NCBI RefSeq assembly: GCF_000787575.1
Contig: NW_012236503.1
Coordinates: forward strand, 62,001 to 126,000
Length of the DNA stretch: 64,000 nucleotides
Reading direction: 5' to 3'
From: Acytostelium subglobosum LB1
Taxonomy: Eukaryota > Evosea > Eumycetozoa > Acytosteliales > Acytosteliaceae
Numbering within the stretch: position 1 is the first letter of the stretch; each line of letters begins with the position of its first letter. Below, in pieces: positions 1 through 12,456 of this stretch. Under the pieces are notes generated by a model, which saw nothing but the letters and a program-made list of their open reading frames with translations, was not told the DNA's origin and searched no databases. The position numbers and the translations under genes are program-made.

Positions 1-3000
1 CTTGTACCATCCGTCGAGCAGCACCTCGGCTGTCTCCATTATGAATCGAAGTATGGTGGCGGCTGACTTGCCCCATGCGCGAATGGACACTTGATTGGCA
101 TGCGCCTCGATCAGCGATGTGGCTTGCTCACGTTCAACCAACAGACCATGTTTCCAGAACTCCTTCACTGTGGTGAAGTGCATGATACGGATCATCAACT
201 TGGAGAACATACCCACGGGGAAGAACTCGAACTGGTACACACGCTCCAGCACTGTGGACTCGCGTTTCAACTCATCCATTGTGCGCTCTAGTGCGCTTGG
301 ACGCTCCTCGCTAAGTAGGACGGGGACCAGATGTTTGGCGCCAACCTTGGCAATGAGTGTCGTCTGATGTGATGGCGAGGATGCGGGCAGGCCAATGGCG
401 CCACCGGTGGAGGACGAAGGAATGCCCTTGAACGATGATGTTGGTGACCTGTTGAATGAACTGAGGCTGGCCTTTGACCCGGATGGCGAGGGGCTAGGCG
501 TGACTGGCGCCGAGGCCGACACTGGAGATGGACTGGAGAAAGTTGAGCGCAACTTTGAAATGCCGCCAGTGGACGCACCAGTGGTGATTGGTCCGCCAAC
601 ACGCTGCGCAGAGCTCTTGCTCGGGATGGGCGTGGTGTTGATGAACTTGGGATCGGGCAGCGGATGCACGATCTCAAAGCGCTGGAGTATGGCCAAGAGC
701 ACATGATGGAGATGGTGTGGGAAGTCTGGTGCCTTCCAGATCTGATGCAAGTTGGATTGCTCCAGCACACCGGCCTGGACAAAGTTTGGCTTGCTTGTGA
801 TCAGCGTGGCCAGGAGACGCGTGAGCCAGGGCGGGTCGATAAAAACGAACGCGTCCAGGCCCGACTTGTCGTCATCAAAGTACACGATGATGCCCAGCTC
901 CTTGAGGAAGTGCGAGGCTTTGGGTACCTGGTCGGCCGTGATACCACATTGCTCGGCCATCGCCAGGAACTCGTGCTTGGTGATGATGGGAGGGTTGTTC
1001 ATCTCGCGTTCATTGACAATGAGTGACTCGAGCTGTGTGAATGACTGTGGATGACTCTGTCCGAGCTTCTTCTCTGCGCGTCCGACCTTGACCAGCAGCG
1101 CCTGGAGCTTGTTGATGTTCTTGGACGTCTTGCAGCTGACGGCCAGGAAGCCCTTGATCGAGGGGAAGGCCGCACAGAACTTTGAGTCGATCTCAGCCTG
1201 GATGCGCTCCTCCTGGCCCGAGGTCAACTCGTCGAGATGCGTGCCCACGAGGACAACCTGCGCGTCGCCGCCCCAGGCCTCGATACATTGCAGCCAGTAT
1301 GATACACGTGCGTCGTCCTGCTGTTGGAGGAAGGTAACCATGTTGAAAACGACAACAAAGAGGGAGCGCGACGAGATGAAGAATTGATGCGTGGAGTAAT
1401 AAACCTCCTGGCCGGCAAAGTCCCACAAGTTGAATGTAACGGGTGGCGATGAGGCGTCGTCCTGGGACGAGGCGCTGGGACGCCATACCTCCATGTCAAT
1501 GCCATCAGTGGACAAGTTCATCGTCGTGTTGAGTGGATTGATTCCAAACTGTGAGTCGGCATCTGATGATGCTTGCTTCTTCTTGGAGCTGAGGCCCAGG
1601 CCCAGACCCTTGCGAAGGATCTGGGTGACGGCCACGGGCGCCACATCCTTCTTGAGACACTTGGCGATCGATGTCTTGCCCACATTCTCCTGGCCCACGA
1701 GCATAAGCTTCATGCGCATGCAGGGTGTGTCGCGAATGATCTGACCGCGCAGACGACTGAACAGCGCGATCAACTGGTCCTCCACGAGAACATCGTCGTA
1801 CTTGGCCTCGGTGGCAAAGGGGTTGCCCGCCACACACATCGACTTGAGACGCAGACGCGACATCTGCCACGGGAGCTCTGTGAGCTGGTTGTACGAGATG
1901 TCCAGCACGGACAGGCTAGCCAGACGACTGATCTGGGGCGGGAGGCTCTTGATCCTGTTCTGGCTGATGTTGAGATCAGTCAGCGACGCGATGTTGCCAA
2001 TCTCGAGTGGAAGACATGAGATGTTGGAGTCGGACAGGTCGAGACGCACGACACGCGTGGCCCACGCTTCGATGATCTTTTGCTTTACCGGGTGGAAGCA
2101 TGGCGCGCCATTGATCGAGAATGAGCCTGCCTGGAGCGACTTGAGGCTGGCAAACATGGCTGAGGGCAGGCGACTAAAGAAGTTTCGTTGCATCATCAAT
2201 GTTCGCAGACCTGTGAGAAGCGTGAATGTGTCGTCGGGGATGGACTCGATCACATTGAAACTGATGTCCAGATGCTCGAGTTTGGCCAACTGCTGGATGC
2301 CCGTGGGCAGCACTGATAGGTCATTGTGCGCAACGTTCAGACGACGAAGCTCGCGCAGTTCGCCAATCTCATTGGGTAGCGCAGTCAGCTGGTTGGACGA
2401 CAGATCCAGCACATGGAGGCGCCCCAGCTCCTTGAACAACGTGGTGGGCACGGTCGTGATGCAGTTGGAGTCCAGGTACAACTCGGTGATGTCACTCAAT
2501 CTCTTGTTGTCAAGGTGCGCGTTCAACACCTTGTTGATGTAGGACAGTGTGATCTCGGGCACGTTCAAATGTCCGAGGTCCAGCAGTGTCTTGGGGTGGG
2601 CTGCCGGAGCGGCCTTTTGTATCAACTCGCGACGTTTTCTTGAGTCCTGTCGGGCGGTGATCTGTGCAGCCTTGACCTTGGCGCGCTCTTCATAGTCGCC
2701 TGGCATCGCGGCAAAGATCAGACATGAGAGCTGGGTCGTGTGGCTGGCCAGCCAGACGTCCAGCAACTCGGTCACTGCGGCCATGGACAAGGCCTTGTCC
2801 TCGAGACTGAGAGTCTGCAGTGTGTGTGAGTGGCGCACCAGACGTGCCAAATGTGTGACCGATGTGATCGCATTGCCATTCAAACTGACGATGGACAGTG
2901 ATGGATGTGAGATGATGCCGTCCACGAGGCTGGCCACGCCGGCGTTGTTGATCTGGCACTCATTGAGATCGAGTTGCGACAATGATTGATTGAAGCGCAA

Positions 3001-5597
3001 CGCATCACCAATGGCCACGGTCATTGACGGGGTGAGCGAGTTTTGAGACAGGTCCAGATTGGTGATCGATCGACTGGCCACGAGGAAGCCCACCAACAGA
3101 TTGATCAACTTCTCGCTCATGGTGTTGGGCGCGAAACTGAGATGTGTGATGAAGCTTGTCGAGGACAACTGAGCAAACACTTGTGCTTTGTCGCCGGTCT
3201 TTAGCAATGACTTGCTAAGTTCGAACTTTGATCGCTGCCCACTCAAGATGGACCTCATTATCGTTTGAATGTCCTTTGCGCCATCATCCTCATCGCTGTC
3301 CTCCTGCTGCTGTTGTTGCTGGCCCTGAGTCAAAGCCGAAGTAGCCTCCTTCTTTGTAGCCTGTGTGAACTTTTGCATCCACTCTCCCTTGTCCTTCTCT
3401 GACGCTGCCATATATAGCATGGAGACCTCCCTATTCTTGATTTGGAATCCCTTGCGATACTCTTTGTTGTTGGGGGGGAGGAAGGGTCAGTGAGTGAGTG
3501 GAATTATTCCAGATGATCGTCCATCAATGAATGATACATACCAAAGCCAAGCTCGGAATCATCGACCTGGATGTTGGACACCTTCTCCATCTTTTTGAGG
3601 AGGTGTAGACAGCCTTCGTAGGCTATTAGATTTATATTGGAATGAGGTGGGACGTCATCCACCTTCTCAGTGAATAGTATAATGTCGGAGAATAAGAATG
3701 TATGATAGGTAGTTCGTTGATTATTGTACTGTTCAGTGAGGCTACCCTCCTTCAAGAACCTACGACCCTTTACAAAGTCCGCGCTCTATGATGTTGAGTG
3801 TGTTGTGTGAGTTTGAGTTTGCTCTTTGAGTTTGAGATTGAGTTTGATTGATTAACATACATTAAACAAACCTATTGTAGTTGACTTAATAGAGTTGGAT
3901 ATCGATATGACCTTGTTGATGTTGTTCGAGTCTAGTACTACCTCTTTGATGATGGTGCCAAACTGATCGTAGAGCTTCATGTATGATCGTGCGAGTTCTG
4001 GTGATGTTGTCGATGCCTTGCCCTGCTGGGATGATGATGACAATGTATCAGCCAATTGTTTGATACTGCCATTGAATCGTGCCATCCAGTGCACTGGTAA
4101 CACCAACAGTGATGGCAGGCTGTAGTAGGCATAGTCGGTGGTGTGGCGCGAGGGGTTGGACGCATTGAGTCCGGTGCGGCGCAGGTTGGACAGGCCGGCC
4201 TTGAGCGTCGTAGCAACTTCGTAGTTGACACCAAATATCTCGGACAACAATACAGGCTTCATCACACCAGAGTTTGGCAAGTCCACTATTGGAGCCAGTT
4301 TGAATCCATGCTCCGACTGCATCTTCTGCTCAGCATTCTTTACAAAATGATCGAAGCGAGTGTTATTGAACGACAATGAACAAAGTGCAGCGATACTATA
4401 ATTGTACAACAATGCATATTGTTTGTATTTCTTCATGTGTACCATCTAAACATTGTTTGACTGATTGTTAGTGTTTGTGTGTTGGGGGTGAGGGTTGGGG
4501 CGAGGCCGAGGCTGGAATGATTCCTCCCCCACACCCCACTCGATCAATCAATGATTTCGATTACTTACATATTGAGTTAGGATAGATAGTAGATTGGAAT
4601 GAAGGGATGATGATGAGTGGAGACACTTTTGGAGGTCGTCCACGAGTGAGCTGGCGATGCTGTGGATGGAGTCCACCTCGAGGAAGACTCTGCGCAACTC
4701 GTCATGTGTAATCACCTGCTCATTCTTCTTGAGAGGCTGGTAAAAGATATCAAGCATCGCCTTGATGCTGTCGGCATAGGCTGTAGTATATTGTACCAGT
4801 TGCTGGACGACCTTCTTAGAGTCATCAGATGTTGGGATTGATGCCGCCGCGGCTGATGTGGCTTGGGCTGAAGCAGAGGTGGAAGATGAAGTTGAGGATG
4901 GAGTAGATGAGATATTGGATGATGTTGTTGATGTGTTGTTGTCGTCCTTGGCATGCTGTTTGCTGTTGTTGTTTGAATGGGATGGAGGCGAGGAGTTGGA
5001 TGGACTGGGCGTGGCATGCTTGACCGGCGACACTGAAGTCGTGGCCGAATGGCCATTCGTGGCAAATGATGCACCAGCATGGCCACTTGGCGATGATGAG
5101 TGGCCAACTGATGATGTTGACGAGTTGTTTCCAACAACGCCCTGTGACACTGATATTGTCGATGATGATACTGTTGTTGGGGTGGCCGATGTGGGGGCAG
5201 GCGTGGCAACATTCTGTTGCCAAAAGTCCAACACCTTCTTATGATTCTCAACATTATTGCCAGGTGGCTTGTCGGATGCGGTCGTGGTCGTCGAAGAAGA
5301 TGTCAAAGGAGTTGAGATACTCGATATTGTTTGGACCATCTTACTGCCCATCTTTGAGAATATACTTGAGCCACTATCCTTATCACCCTTATCATGCTTG
5401 TCACTCTTATCATGCTTCTCTTGTAACTTCTCCTCCTTCCTCTCCAACTTTTCACGTTCCTTCTCTCTATCACGCTCCTTATCACGCTCCTTGTCAATCT
5501 CTTTTCTTATCTCCTTTGCCTTCTTATCTCTCTCCTTCTTGCTCTTGCCATCCTTGAACTTGTCCTTATCCTTTATCTTGTCCTTCTTGTCCATCAT
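1..5597 (-). CDS. roco5: Roco5-like protein: RhoGEF, PH, LRR, Roc GTPase and COR (C-terminus beyond window)
   Basis: A large signalling protein of the Roco family. I join four exons: 5597-4569, 4445-3861, 3785-3542 and 3461 to the left edge (about 1,770 codons). All three joins have GT/AG ends and matching phase. The N-terminus is Lys/Glu/Asp-rich, then Ser/Thr-rich. A DH (RhoGEF) domain follows, with the typical LPSLLVLPVHWMARFNGSI stretch, then a PH domain ending near EWMQKFTQ. Leucine-rich repeats lie at about 3100-1800. The Roc GTPase shows P-loop GQENVGKT (about 1695-1672), switch DFAGQEVYYSTHQFF (about 1420) and GTHLD in place of NKxD. COR runs to position 1. P-loop, switch and PH are in one frame, so exon 4 is open throughout. 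D. discoideum Roco5 has this DH-PH-LRR-Roc-COR order followed by a kinase; the kinase would lie outside the window. Family certain; orthology inferred from domain order. Confidence 0.88.
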
Positions 5598-7328
5598 TGA
5601 TGATTAAATGTAAATGTAAATGTAAATGATTATTGATTGATTGATTGAATGAATGATGTTGGATGGCTGATTGATGTTGGATGTTGGCTGGATATGTGTC
5701 GATCGATCGATTGGTTGATTAGTCCTCCTCACGCCAAACCTTACAACGGTATCCTTTTATGGGTGAGTGTGTGTGTTGTGTTGAGTGTGTGAGAATAAGT
5801 CGTTCGTCTTTCGTCTTGTGTGTTGATGGTGTGGTATGTGGTGTGGGGGTGTTATTTATCTGTTGGTAATGTTACAAAGCAACAAGACACAATGAATGAA
5901 TGACAAGTATTGTTCTGTCTGAATATATATATCTCTAATGTAGACTGGGTAAATTACTATTATTGTTATTATTATTATTATTACTTTGATATGATATTAC
6001 ATGTAACTGGTGAACTGGGCTGTGTTTGTCAGAGGTCTGACTTGTCTTTGATTGTGATTGATTGTGATAGTTTGGTGTCTTAGTGGTCTTGGTATTGGTT
6101 GTTGTTGTTGGAAGGTTGTTCTGTTTTGTGTCGTGAGTGTGTGTTTGATGAGTGGATGGATGGACCTGTTTGAAAAGGACCAACCTCGAGTTTTCTGATC
6201 ACCTCCTATGTTGATGATGATGATGTATGGTAGTAGTAATAGTATTAAGATAACCCACGCACATGTACACACACAATAGTCAATGCAGTATTAAATGAAT
6301 AGGATGTTGATGATGTCGAAGTGTGGAAGTAAATCACTCAATCATAGAACAAACAAACATGGTGCAGGACCCTAAAAGTAAACAAATCACAAAATATCCG
6401 AGAGCTATCGCGTCCGGTATTAAACACACCAAAGTGAGAGAATATGACTTGCTGATGGATTGGATTGTTCGCGGATGAAAGAATGATGACTTTCAGGAGG
6501 GCACTATGTGGGTGAAACACATGCATCACCCATCCGGGTTACAAAGACCACACACTGAGTGCCTTTGCTCCATCCATCTAGCGAAAGTTCGTCATCACGT
6601 GTTGGGCTTTCCCACACTACGGTGATCGCCTCGGATAGGCCCATCAAACAAATCGCCAAAACATTCAAAAGTTGTTTGATGGTGCCATGTAGTGACTTGA
6701 TGCGGCTTGTGGACATCCAATCCCATTCAACGAACTGAACTGGTTGTTTGTTGTCTGTCGTTTGGGGTACCAGACAGATAATAATAATAATATTATTATT
6801 ATTGATGATGGATAATAAAGTTTGTGTATATTGCCGTTGATGATTAGACCCCTCTTTGGTCTTAATGGGGGACTGACTGGAGGACACTCAACCAACCACA
6901 GTGCGCACTGAGTAGTAGATATCTTTGGCAATCTATCTATCTTGGAGATGGATGGGATAATGTAACTCTTTGATTGGGGATTACTTAATTAATTTAGATC
7001 TTACTCTATCACCTTGGCATGTTGGGCGATATCGATCGAACCCAACGATGTTGTTGTTGTGTAATTGTTGATGAAGGTCATCAACACACAACCTAGTCTA
7101 GCCTCGTAGTCATCATTTTAAAGGAAAGCAAAGGAGGTGAATGTGATTTGCGAGCGAGTCCTTGCTCTCTGCCCTTGAAGTGAATGAGTCGTCACTTCGT
7201 CCTTGATGTGGATGCAGTGTTGTTGTTGTCCTCTGTGTCCTCAGTTGCATTGTACTTTTGTTGTTGAGTGTGTGTAGATGTCATTCATTCATTCATTGAT
7301 TGAGTTGATTAGCAAGCTCATACACATG
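5598..7328. other. Intergenic DNA upstream of the roco5-like gene
   Basis: About 1.7 kb without a gene I can support. The part next to the roco5-like start is rich in TGAT and TGTG repeats and probably holds its promoter. The exception is 6480-6700, richer in G+C and with several stems, listed separately. Short open frames here contain Asn/Ile runs from TTATTA repeats and are not convincing proteins. Confidence 0.5.
6480..6700. ncRNA. Candidate structured RNA or decayed repeat, strand unknown
   Basis: This stretch differs from the AT-rich DNA around it. It holds a near-perfect long stem, 6638-6651 against 6672-6686 (14 pairs with one bulged base; the inner 11, CCATCAAACAA with TTGTTTGATGG, are perfect; loop of 20). 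It also holds GGGTGA/TCACCC (6510-6515 with 6526-6531) and a bulged GTGTTGGG/CCCACAC hairpin near 6600. The segment 6523-6562 resembles another at 47760-47801. The minus strand is open for over 80 codons, so a decayed coding repeat is an alternative. I recognise no known RNA family. Confidence 0.25.
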
Positions 7329-7647
7329 TCAATGTTCGCGAACATCTTGACATACCTTCTTTATGACCCATTCCAAGTTGTTATATCCCTTGTTGATTAG
7401 ATAATCAATGTCTCTTGGATCAGTCTCATACTTGTGTCCTTCAAAGTGCTTCATGTAATGTGTGTGTTCAGGTGTATATGGTAAGAAATAGGGAACCATC
7501 CATCACCAACATCATCCATTATCATACCTCTCTAGTGAATGTCCAGTAATAGTTTTGAGACTGTTTTGGTAATCTTGTATTGATTGATCTTACAATAGTC
7601 CTGTACAATGACAATGACTTATAGTTTATCTGATTGCTTAAACACAT
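7329..7647 (-). CDS. LYR-motif small mitochondrial protein (two exons)
   Basis: A small gene of 79 codons, exons 7647-7528 and 7448-7329. The 79-nt intron starts GTATGA, ends ATGAAG and lies in phase 0. The LYR motif is at residues 14-16 (LSLYRTIVRSINTRLP), followed by an aromatic YYWTFTRE segment and a second half with DPRDIDYLINKGYNNLEWVIKK. Length, motif position and the Tyr/Arg-rich helix fit LYRM proteins, which act in mitochondria as assembly or adaptor factors for respiratory complexes and Fe-S transfer, bound to acyl carrier protein. The layout is closest to the LYRM9 type, but the partner cannot be told from sequence. A donor-like GTATGT follows codon K67; I chose read-through because a stop comes eight codons later at a sensible length. 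Confidence 0.72.
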
Positions 7648-8547
7648 GTCTTTATCTTTATCTTATCTTTAAAAAGTTATTATGTGTATGTGTATTTCAA
7701 CAACAATCAAATAAAGAAGTTCAAGAGAAGTGTTCTCGTCCCAGGGGTCGAGTTCTGTTGTGTTGAGTGCTCACTCATTTGTTGTTCACTTTGCTCAAAC
7801 ACAAACAAATAATAATACTTCCAACGAGTTATCGCTCATACTCTCTTCAATGTCTTTGGTTGAATGAATGACCTAAGATAAAGAATGGACATTGAAGAGC
7901 GATGGGTGATAGAAAGAATCTAGAAATAATAATATACAAATTCAAATTAATTATTAAAAAGCACTATGAAAGAAGACTACTTTATACTGACAGATATCTA
8001 GATCGGAATTCGAAACAAACACTGCAATGCCCCATCTCTCACTCACAGTTGATCGAATCAAAATCATCAACACACGCAGCAATCCATCAATATCCAATCA
8101 AATTGCAGCTTCAACACTCATGAACCTGTTTGCGCGGACCGCCAATGTCAAATCCAAACCGTTGCACAAGCCTTAATCATTGTCCGCCCATCAAACGACT
8201 ATGGTGGCCCATCGATGATAATCATCAGAGCAAAGGCCGATGATCAGGGAACGTCCTTTAACTCAAACATCCACTTTGAATTTAAGTATCCTCGCGCTGT
8301 TGGTGGGGGGTTGCATAGGGTGATCATAGCCATAGTTGGTCCAACAACTACTTGAATATGGTCTATGAATGGGGGAAGGCCATCATCGATGGACAATATC
8401 TAATTAACAGTCTGTCTGTCAGTCCCCAAGTCTGTAACATCAATGATGTCTTGATCGGATTGTCACATGACACCACTTAATCTTCAAACCAATCCAACTA
8501 CCCATCATAGTTAGATATACATACTTAGACACATATATACAGATACA
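7648..8547. promoter_or_regulatory. Divergent intergenic region between the LYR and membrane-protein genes
   Basis: About 900 bp between two divergently transcribed genes, so it should carry both promoters. I see A/T-rich tracts near both starts and no further coding segment. A short open frame at 7902-8123 has no recognisable features and is not called. Confidence 0.4.
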
Positions 8548-10723
8548 ATGTTATCTACATCAGGAAATAGTATAAACTCTCAACAACAGCAGCAGAGCGG
8601 GAGAGCAGACTTGGATTCTTCATCTTCATCATCAGAGACAACGAGAAGCGAGAGGTTCTATGGAAGTAGCGATGAGGTCAAGTTCACAGTACCACTTCCA
8701 AATGCACTGCTACAATACCCAATGGTGTCCAAAGTGTGGAGCGCAATGATTCCCAAATTTCCAGACTCTATCAAAGATCGAATACATATATCAACACTGG
8801 TATTCAGGGCCAAGCAAGAGCCCATCCACTCGCCATTCATAGACGCCTCAATGGAGTCAATCAAGATGGCATCATCTGTACATAATAACACAAACAATAA
8901 CGTCCAAGTGATATCAGGTAAGTTATAATTATTATATTATCTGAAATCACGTGATTGGTATAGTGATCACGTGATTGATCACGTGACATATCTGATTCTC
9001 ATACAAATTTATTACCGTTATTTCCAGAGGGCGATTATGAAAGATATAACAACCTGATATCACAAAGAAGAATAAGGATTATTATATTGGTGGCTATACT
9101 GATGCAGGCATGCATGTCTGCATTGAATTATATCAAGTATGGCAACTATATGTTCCGAAGAGATGTTATAATGACTTCACAATTGGTCGTCACTGTGATC
9201 AGTGCCGCCATCCTATTCCGCTTCCCACTCACATCATCACGTGTGACAGTACTATACCTCCAATTCATTCTACTTTGTAATCCACTTCAACGTCTAGTAT
9301 GGGCGGATACTGTAAGTTCAACCAACCTTTTTTGATAAAGTGGTGGGGGTCTGGGCTTAGGCTGGAATGATTCCAGCCTTCACCCCAACCCCTTTTCAAT
9401 CATATTCAAACTCAAACTAACATGATATCCACTCGATCAATCAATAATTAGTTCCCTCCATATGAACCATCATATCAAATCATGCTTTGGATCAACTTCT
9501 CGGTGCCCACGGCCAAGTTTTGGAGGGCAAGTGTGACTGGATTGGTTGGCATCATGTCTGTGATCATCATACGTATACTTCAACAATATGACACAGTGTT
9601 TAGGATACTCTGGCTACAATTGGGAACATACTTGCTGTATCACATCGTCGTTGGATTTGGCTCACGTCTCTCTGAGGTGGTAAATCGGGCACTTTATGTC
9701 GAGTTGCTCTACCTCTCGCCACTCCAGCCAGCACACAAGACCTACGCCTGTGTCGAGAGATATTGTCGGGCGCGCAGTCATTGGCTCACACAACGATTCA
9801 AGGATGCAGAGATTGAGAAACGTTTCCTCGCATTCTACGGACAGGAGTCGTTTGTTGAGGTGGGTCTATTGCTGTCCACAGTCATCTCCTCAGCCTACTA
9901 CATCTTCCAAGACATGTATTACAGCAAGTCTGGTATGCTGGTAATGTTCCTGGTACTGCGATTCGTCCTTGTCATCCCCGGCTTTGTGATGCTGTTCTAC
10001 CTATCGATTATGCGCAAGACCAACCCGATCAAAGCTGACCTGCTGTCGCTCATTATCTTCACACTGATCATTCTGGCGCAGTATGCAATGTTTGATCAAG
10101 TAGTGTCGTGGGAGGGCAGTCTCTTCTACTTTGGCGCAATGATGCGTGTCCTCACACTGGCCTCCAATCAACTGTTCCTCGTGCACACACTTTACATCAT
10201 ACCAATCAGCTATGCCATCATCCCGCTGTCCGTCGTGCTCTACGGCTCGCAGAACAACAACTACATCTTCTTCTTTGTCGTACTCACTGTGGTCGTGATC
10301 GTCTTCACGCTGATACGAGAGAAGAACCAAAGACTACGCTTCCTTGTCCAACAATATGGTGCCGAGGCACTGGTCGACAAGGTGGCCATGGCGAACAAGA
10401 CCAGCATCCATGTTCAAATGGAAATGGATGGTGCAGACATACAACTTGTTGTCAGCAACTCAAATGACAATGGTGATGGTGATGCAGTGGGCATCGAATT
10501 ATCAAACATGGAACGTGACAGACCCAGGTCTCATCATCATCACTTGCACTCAATTGCCATTGATCATATTGTATCCAACAACAATGACCAGTCGACAGCA
10601 AATGATGAAGGATCAACAACTACCAACATCCAAGGTCTAGGAGTAGTGTCCCCAGCCAAGAGTCCAAGACGCAACCTTCTAGACTATTCACAAGATTCAT
10701 TCAATGTATCACAACAGCAATGA
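8548..10723 (+). CDS. Unrecognised multi-pass membrane protein (three exons)
   Basis: Exons 8548-8917, 9028-9311 and 9452-10723 join in phase to 641 residues; both introns are GTAAGT...AG. Residues 1-120 are polar with a poly-Gln/Ser stretch. From about residue 145 there are several hydrophobic helices (for example IILVAILMQACMSALNYI and VTVISAAILF), continuing to about residue 520, with a further run rich in Val/Ile/Phe before the cytosolic-looking tail. The last 120 residues are hydrophilic with a His run. I do not recognise the family; a receptor-like or channel-like role would be guesswork. Intron 1 carries the CACGTG palindrome cluster and intron 2 the GGCTGGAAT palindrome described under findings. 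Confidence 0.8.
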
Positions 10724-10806
10724 AACGTGCATATTCATTCATCCAATGAGTACATCAACTGATTGATTGATGGAATGAGTGGGGTAGGGCAAGGTCAGGT
10801 TCATTG

Positions 10807-12300
10807 TTAAACATGTCTGGTTTTATGATGACGACAGTTGATTGGAATGATGATGAAGCGATTGAAACTATTGAGAGCTAGGATGTGATCGTCGTCCAAT
10901 TGTCTACAATTGAGCTTGATGCTTGTGTTTTTGTTCACAGGATATGTTGCAATCTCTGACAAGTGTACCATGTTCTCCCAATGTTGAATCACATTGATTA
11001 CTTGATAAACTTGTTCCAATCTAATACATGTACCATGATCACCATCACCATAACCATCAAAGAGGATTGAGAAAGTGAATGACATCATCTTGAATGTCAA
11101 TGAGTTGAGCAAAGTATCATGGAGTGGAAGTAGTGAGGTTGGAAAGATTGATTTGAACTGCTTCAGCGGTACTTCGTCAAGGGGTAGGGTCAAATGGAGT
11201 AGACCAGATGGCAGGGCGCCATGTGGTATTGGTGATCTGAATGGCAAACCAAACTCTAACGAGGTCACTGATGATGGGATTGTTCCAATAACAAGTGGAT
11301 CACTGAATCGATCGCCTAGGATGAGTGTTGTTAGACCAGTGGGAAGTGTGCCAGGCGATATTGGACCATGAAAGCTACCACCAAGATCTAGATACTTTAT
11401 CCCGGCAGGCAAGTGTTCAAGCTGATGATCACTCATACCACCAAGTGTGAGTGATGTGAGACCTGAGGGTAGAGTATTCAGGCTACCCGAGAACGGAGAA
11501 CCAATCTTGAGTGAGGTGACACCAGAGGGAATGAATCCATCATATTGCCATATATATGTTTCAAACGACAGGGTCGTGAGGCTACTGGGCAGATCACCAG
11601 GATTAATTATCAGAGTGAAGTATTCACCAAAGATCATCGTTCTCAAGCCATCAGGATAGCACGTGGGCATAACTGCATAGATTGTGTTAGGCTTGACTGG
11701 TCGATTGCCTGCAAACTCAAGTGTTGTGAGGCTCGAGGGCAGGTCATCTGATTGTAACGGCTGTTTGAATGACGCGCCGAATGCCAGATAGGTGATTGAT
11801 GCTGGCAAACAATGTGGCTGCAATGGTTTGTCGAACTTTGAGAGCGGTACAAACTTGAGAGTTGTGATGCCCAGGGACAGCATACCCGGTATGATGGGCT
11901 GATTGAACTCCATGCCAAATATTAGAGAGGTAAGTCCAGGAGGGAGGACACCAGGTTCGATAGGTTGATTGAACACTCTTCCAAATGTGAGAGTAGTCAA
12001 CGATGCAGGCAGGCAACCAATTGGTATCGGTTGATTGTACAACATATCATATTTAAGTGATCGCAATTGTGATGAAAGGATACCAGGTGTTGAACCATCA
12101 TAGCCATCAATAACATATGGATAGTTGTTGTAAATGTTGATCATTCCAATTGATCGATTGATTGAATCAACTACATTGTTCACACTATTGAACAATGACT
12201 TTGATGTTAGTGATAGACATAACCTATCAACATCATCACATAATAACTCTTGTATAATCTTCCTAATCAATATTATTGGTAATGTTTCTAATGACATCAT
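10807..12300 (-). CDS. FNIP-repeat protein with F-box-like N-terminus
   Basis: A single-exon protein of 497 residues. The first 45 residues (LPIILIRKIIQELLCDDVDR) look like the F-box-like start common to dictyostelid FNIP proteins. From about residue 75 there are roughly a dozen repeats of about 22 residues with the pattern LPSSLTTLxFGxxFNQPIxPG. FNIP repeats are a dictyostelid-expanded leucine-rich-like family; an F-box suggests substrate recruitment to SCF ubiquitin ligases, which is inference. The gene ends 83 bp from the membrane-protein stop (tail to tail) and starts 156 bp from the Trm7 start (head to head). Confidence 0.93.
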   Translation of the reverse strand: MMSLETLPIILIRKIIQELLCDDVDRLCLSLTSKSLFNSVNNVVDSINRSIGMINIYNNYPYVIDGYDGSTPGILSSQLRSLKYDMLYNQPIPIGCLPASLTTLTFGRVFNQPIEPGVLPPGLTSLIFGMEFNQPIIPGMLSLGITTLKFVPLSKFDKPLQPHCLPASITYLAFGASFKQPLQSDDLPSSLTTLEFAGNRPVKPNTIYAVMPTCYPDGLRTMIFGEYFTLIINPGDLPSSLTTLSFETYIWQYDGFIPSGVTSLKIGSPFSGSLNTLPSGLTSLTLGGMSDHQLEHLPAGIKYLDLGGSFHGPISPGTLPTGLTTLILGDRFSDPLVIGTIPSSVTSLEFGLPFRSPIPHGALPSGLLHLTLPLDEVPLKQFKSIFPTSLLPLHDTLLNSLTFKMMSFTFSILFDGYGDGDHGTCIRLEQVYQVINVIQHWENMVHLSEIATYPVNKNTSIKLNCRQLDDDHILALNSFNRFIIIPINCRHHKTRHV

Positions 12301-12456
12301 TCATTCATTCATTCAATCTTTATCTCTATCTCTTCATCTTTGTACAGAATTTGAAGTAATATTGACAAATGCAATGTCAAGAGACTCTTTTTCAAAACAT
12401 GGTCCAAGACTCGAATTCTTCTCATTCTACTTCAAGACAAAGACAAAGAAATAGAA

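Noticed and set aside
4858-5607. Long plus-strand open frames opposite the roco5-like first exon
   Set aside because: They are mirror images of the Ser/Thr- and Lys/Glu-rich exon on the minus strand; low-complexity DNA keeps several frames open.
6541-6600. RNase MRP or U3 RNA at the 6.5-kb region
   Set aside because: CACACTGAG followed by GCGAAAGTTCG recalls the MRP P3 and CR-I regions, and ACTTTCAGG recalls U3, but the matches are short and the other conserved elements are missing.
6504-6887. Minus-strand frame of 127 codons as a protein gene
   Set aside because: Half is an Asn/Ile run from TTATTA repeats, no splice or family supports it; kept only as a possible repeat or RNA.
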